Assembly: GCA_002429965.1 (NCBI GenBank) | Contig: DJBG01000167.1 | Span: 846-6,302 of the forward strand | Length of the DNA: 5,457 bases | Direction of reading: 5' to 3' | DNA from: Hungatella sp. UBA5982 | Lineage (GTDB): Bacteria > Bacillota > Clostridia > Lachnospirales > Lachnospiraceae | Part shown: in pieces, positions 4,881 through 5,457 of the stretch | Layout: every line of letters starts with the position of its first letter | Numbering within the stretch: the stretch's first letter is position 1 | Made by a program: the position numbers and the translations under genes | Notes under the pieces: model-generated | The model's input: the letters and a program-made list of their open reading frames with translations, nothing else | Databases searched by the model: none | What the model was told of the DNA's origin: nothing

Positions 4881-5457
4881 CTAGGAAAGCAGATGGCCTT
4901 TTTCTTTCATTACCTCTATGACCTGATCCACATAGTTCTCGCAGGTATTTAAGTCAGCGGCCTCCACCATGACCCGTACTACCGGCTCTGTGCCGGACTG
5001 GCGGAGTAAAATCCTTCCACTGTTTCCAAGACTTTCCGCCACTTTTTCCACTTCAGCCTTTACCGCCTCATCATCCTGGGCCGCCGTCTTATCGTGGACA
5101 TGGACATTTTTAAGAACCTGGGGATAGATCTCAAGCTCGGAAACCAGCTTCCCAAGGCTTTCCTTCTTTTCCAGAATGACTTCCATCACCTTTAAGGAAG
5201 TTAAGATACCGTCTCCCGTAGTAGCGTGCTTGCTGAAAATAATATGGCCGGACTGCTCCCCGCCCAGACAGTTTCCGTTTGCCAACATATTTTCATATAC
5301 ATATTTATCGCCTACTGCAGTTTTCTCATATTCAATGCCTTCCCGTTCAAAGGCTTTGTATAGACCGAAATTGGACATGATGGTGGTAACCACCTTGTTA
5401 TTCTTAAGGGTCCCCTGTTCCTTCATATACTTGCCGCAAATGTACAAGATAGAATCT
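4881..5457 (-). CDS. glmM: Phosphoglucosamine mutase, C-terminal part (5' end outside window)
   Basis: GlmM converts glucosamine-6-phosphate to glucosamine-1-phosphate, feeding UDP-N-acetylglucosamine and hence peptidoglycan synthesis in the cytoplasm. The visible 191 residues are the last part of a protein that is usually about 450 residues. GGEQSGHIIF (GEQSGH codons at 5244-5261) is the sugar-binding loop of domain 3. RQSGTEPVVRVMVEA (RQSGTEP codons at 4983-5003) is the phosphate-binding loop of domain 4. The GlmM-like KVVTTIMSNFGLYKAFEREGI and KTAVGDKYVYENM segments separate it from phosphomannomutase and phosphoglucomutase relatives. The catalytic serine loop and domain 2 are beyond the window. 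The frame is open to the window edge and stops with TAG at 4881-4883; the TTG at 5445-5447 is an internal Leu codon, not a start. Confidence 0.96.
   Translation of the reverse strand, partial: DSILYICGKYMKEQGTLKNNKVVTTIMSNFGLYKAFEREGIEYEKTAVGDKYVYENMLANGNCLGGEQSGHIIFSKHATTGDGILTSLKVMEVILEKKESLGKLVSELEIYPQVLKNVHVHDKTAAQDDEAVKAEVEKVAESLGNSGRILLRQSGTEPVVRVMVEAADLNTCENYVDQVIEVMKEKGHLLS

Overview
The window carries ordinary chromosomal genes of a low-to-mid GC Firmicute. The protein sequences and the purine-rich Shine-Dalgarno sites suggest a clostridial relative, most likely Lachnospiraceae (a Lacrimispora or Clostridium cluster XIVa type organism). That placement is an impression from protein similarity, not a computed result. 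I see no mobile element, CRISPR array, tRNA or rRNA.

Layout, left to right. At 2-250 on the plus strand is the C-terminal end of a LacI-family transcription regulator. A strong hairpin at 280-307, U-tracted on both strands, separates it from the convergent leuA. leuA (315-1982, minus) encodes a long-form 2-isopropylmalate synthase, the first committed enzyme of leucine synthesis. It stands alone here, without leuB, leuC or leuD. The 297 bases upstream of leuA hold a near-consensus sigma-A promoter and a leader of about 220 nt. The leader contains a CodY-like box, several small hairpins, a weak hairpin followed by six U, and a 29-codon ORF. No T-box motif is visible. Next come two overlapping minus-strand genes, xpaC (3430-4722) and telA (2280-3437). 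They form an operon with its own promoter near 4765-4793 and end in a long terminator hairpin at 2226-2272. The window closes with the C-terminal 191 residues of phosphoglucosamine mutase GlmM (4881-5457, minus, 5' end outside), followed by a terminator at 4816-4863.

The minus-strand genes therefore form three separate transcription units: glmM, xpaC-telA, and leuA. Each is closed by its own hairpin. GlmM feeds UDP-GlcNAc and cell-wall synthesis. XpaC and TelA are a conserved pair of poorly understood proteins, one membrane-anchored and one coiled-coil, linked in other Firmicutes to envelope or toxic-compound stress. LeuA serves amino-acid synthesis. No functional link between the three units is evident.

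The least explained parts are the leuA leader and promoter, where the -35 hexamer lies inside the terminator of telA, and the XpaC protein, which joins two membrane helices to a winged-helix-like segment. I found no clear previously undescribed system.
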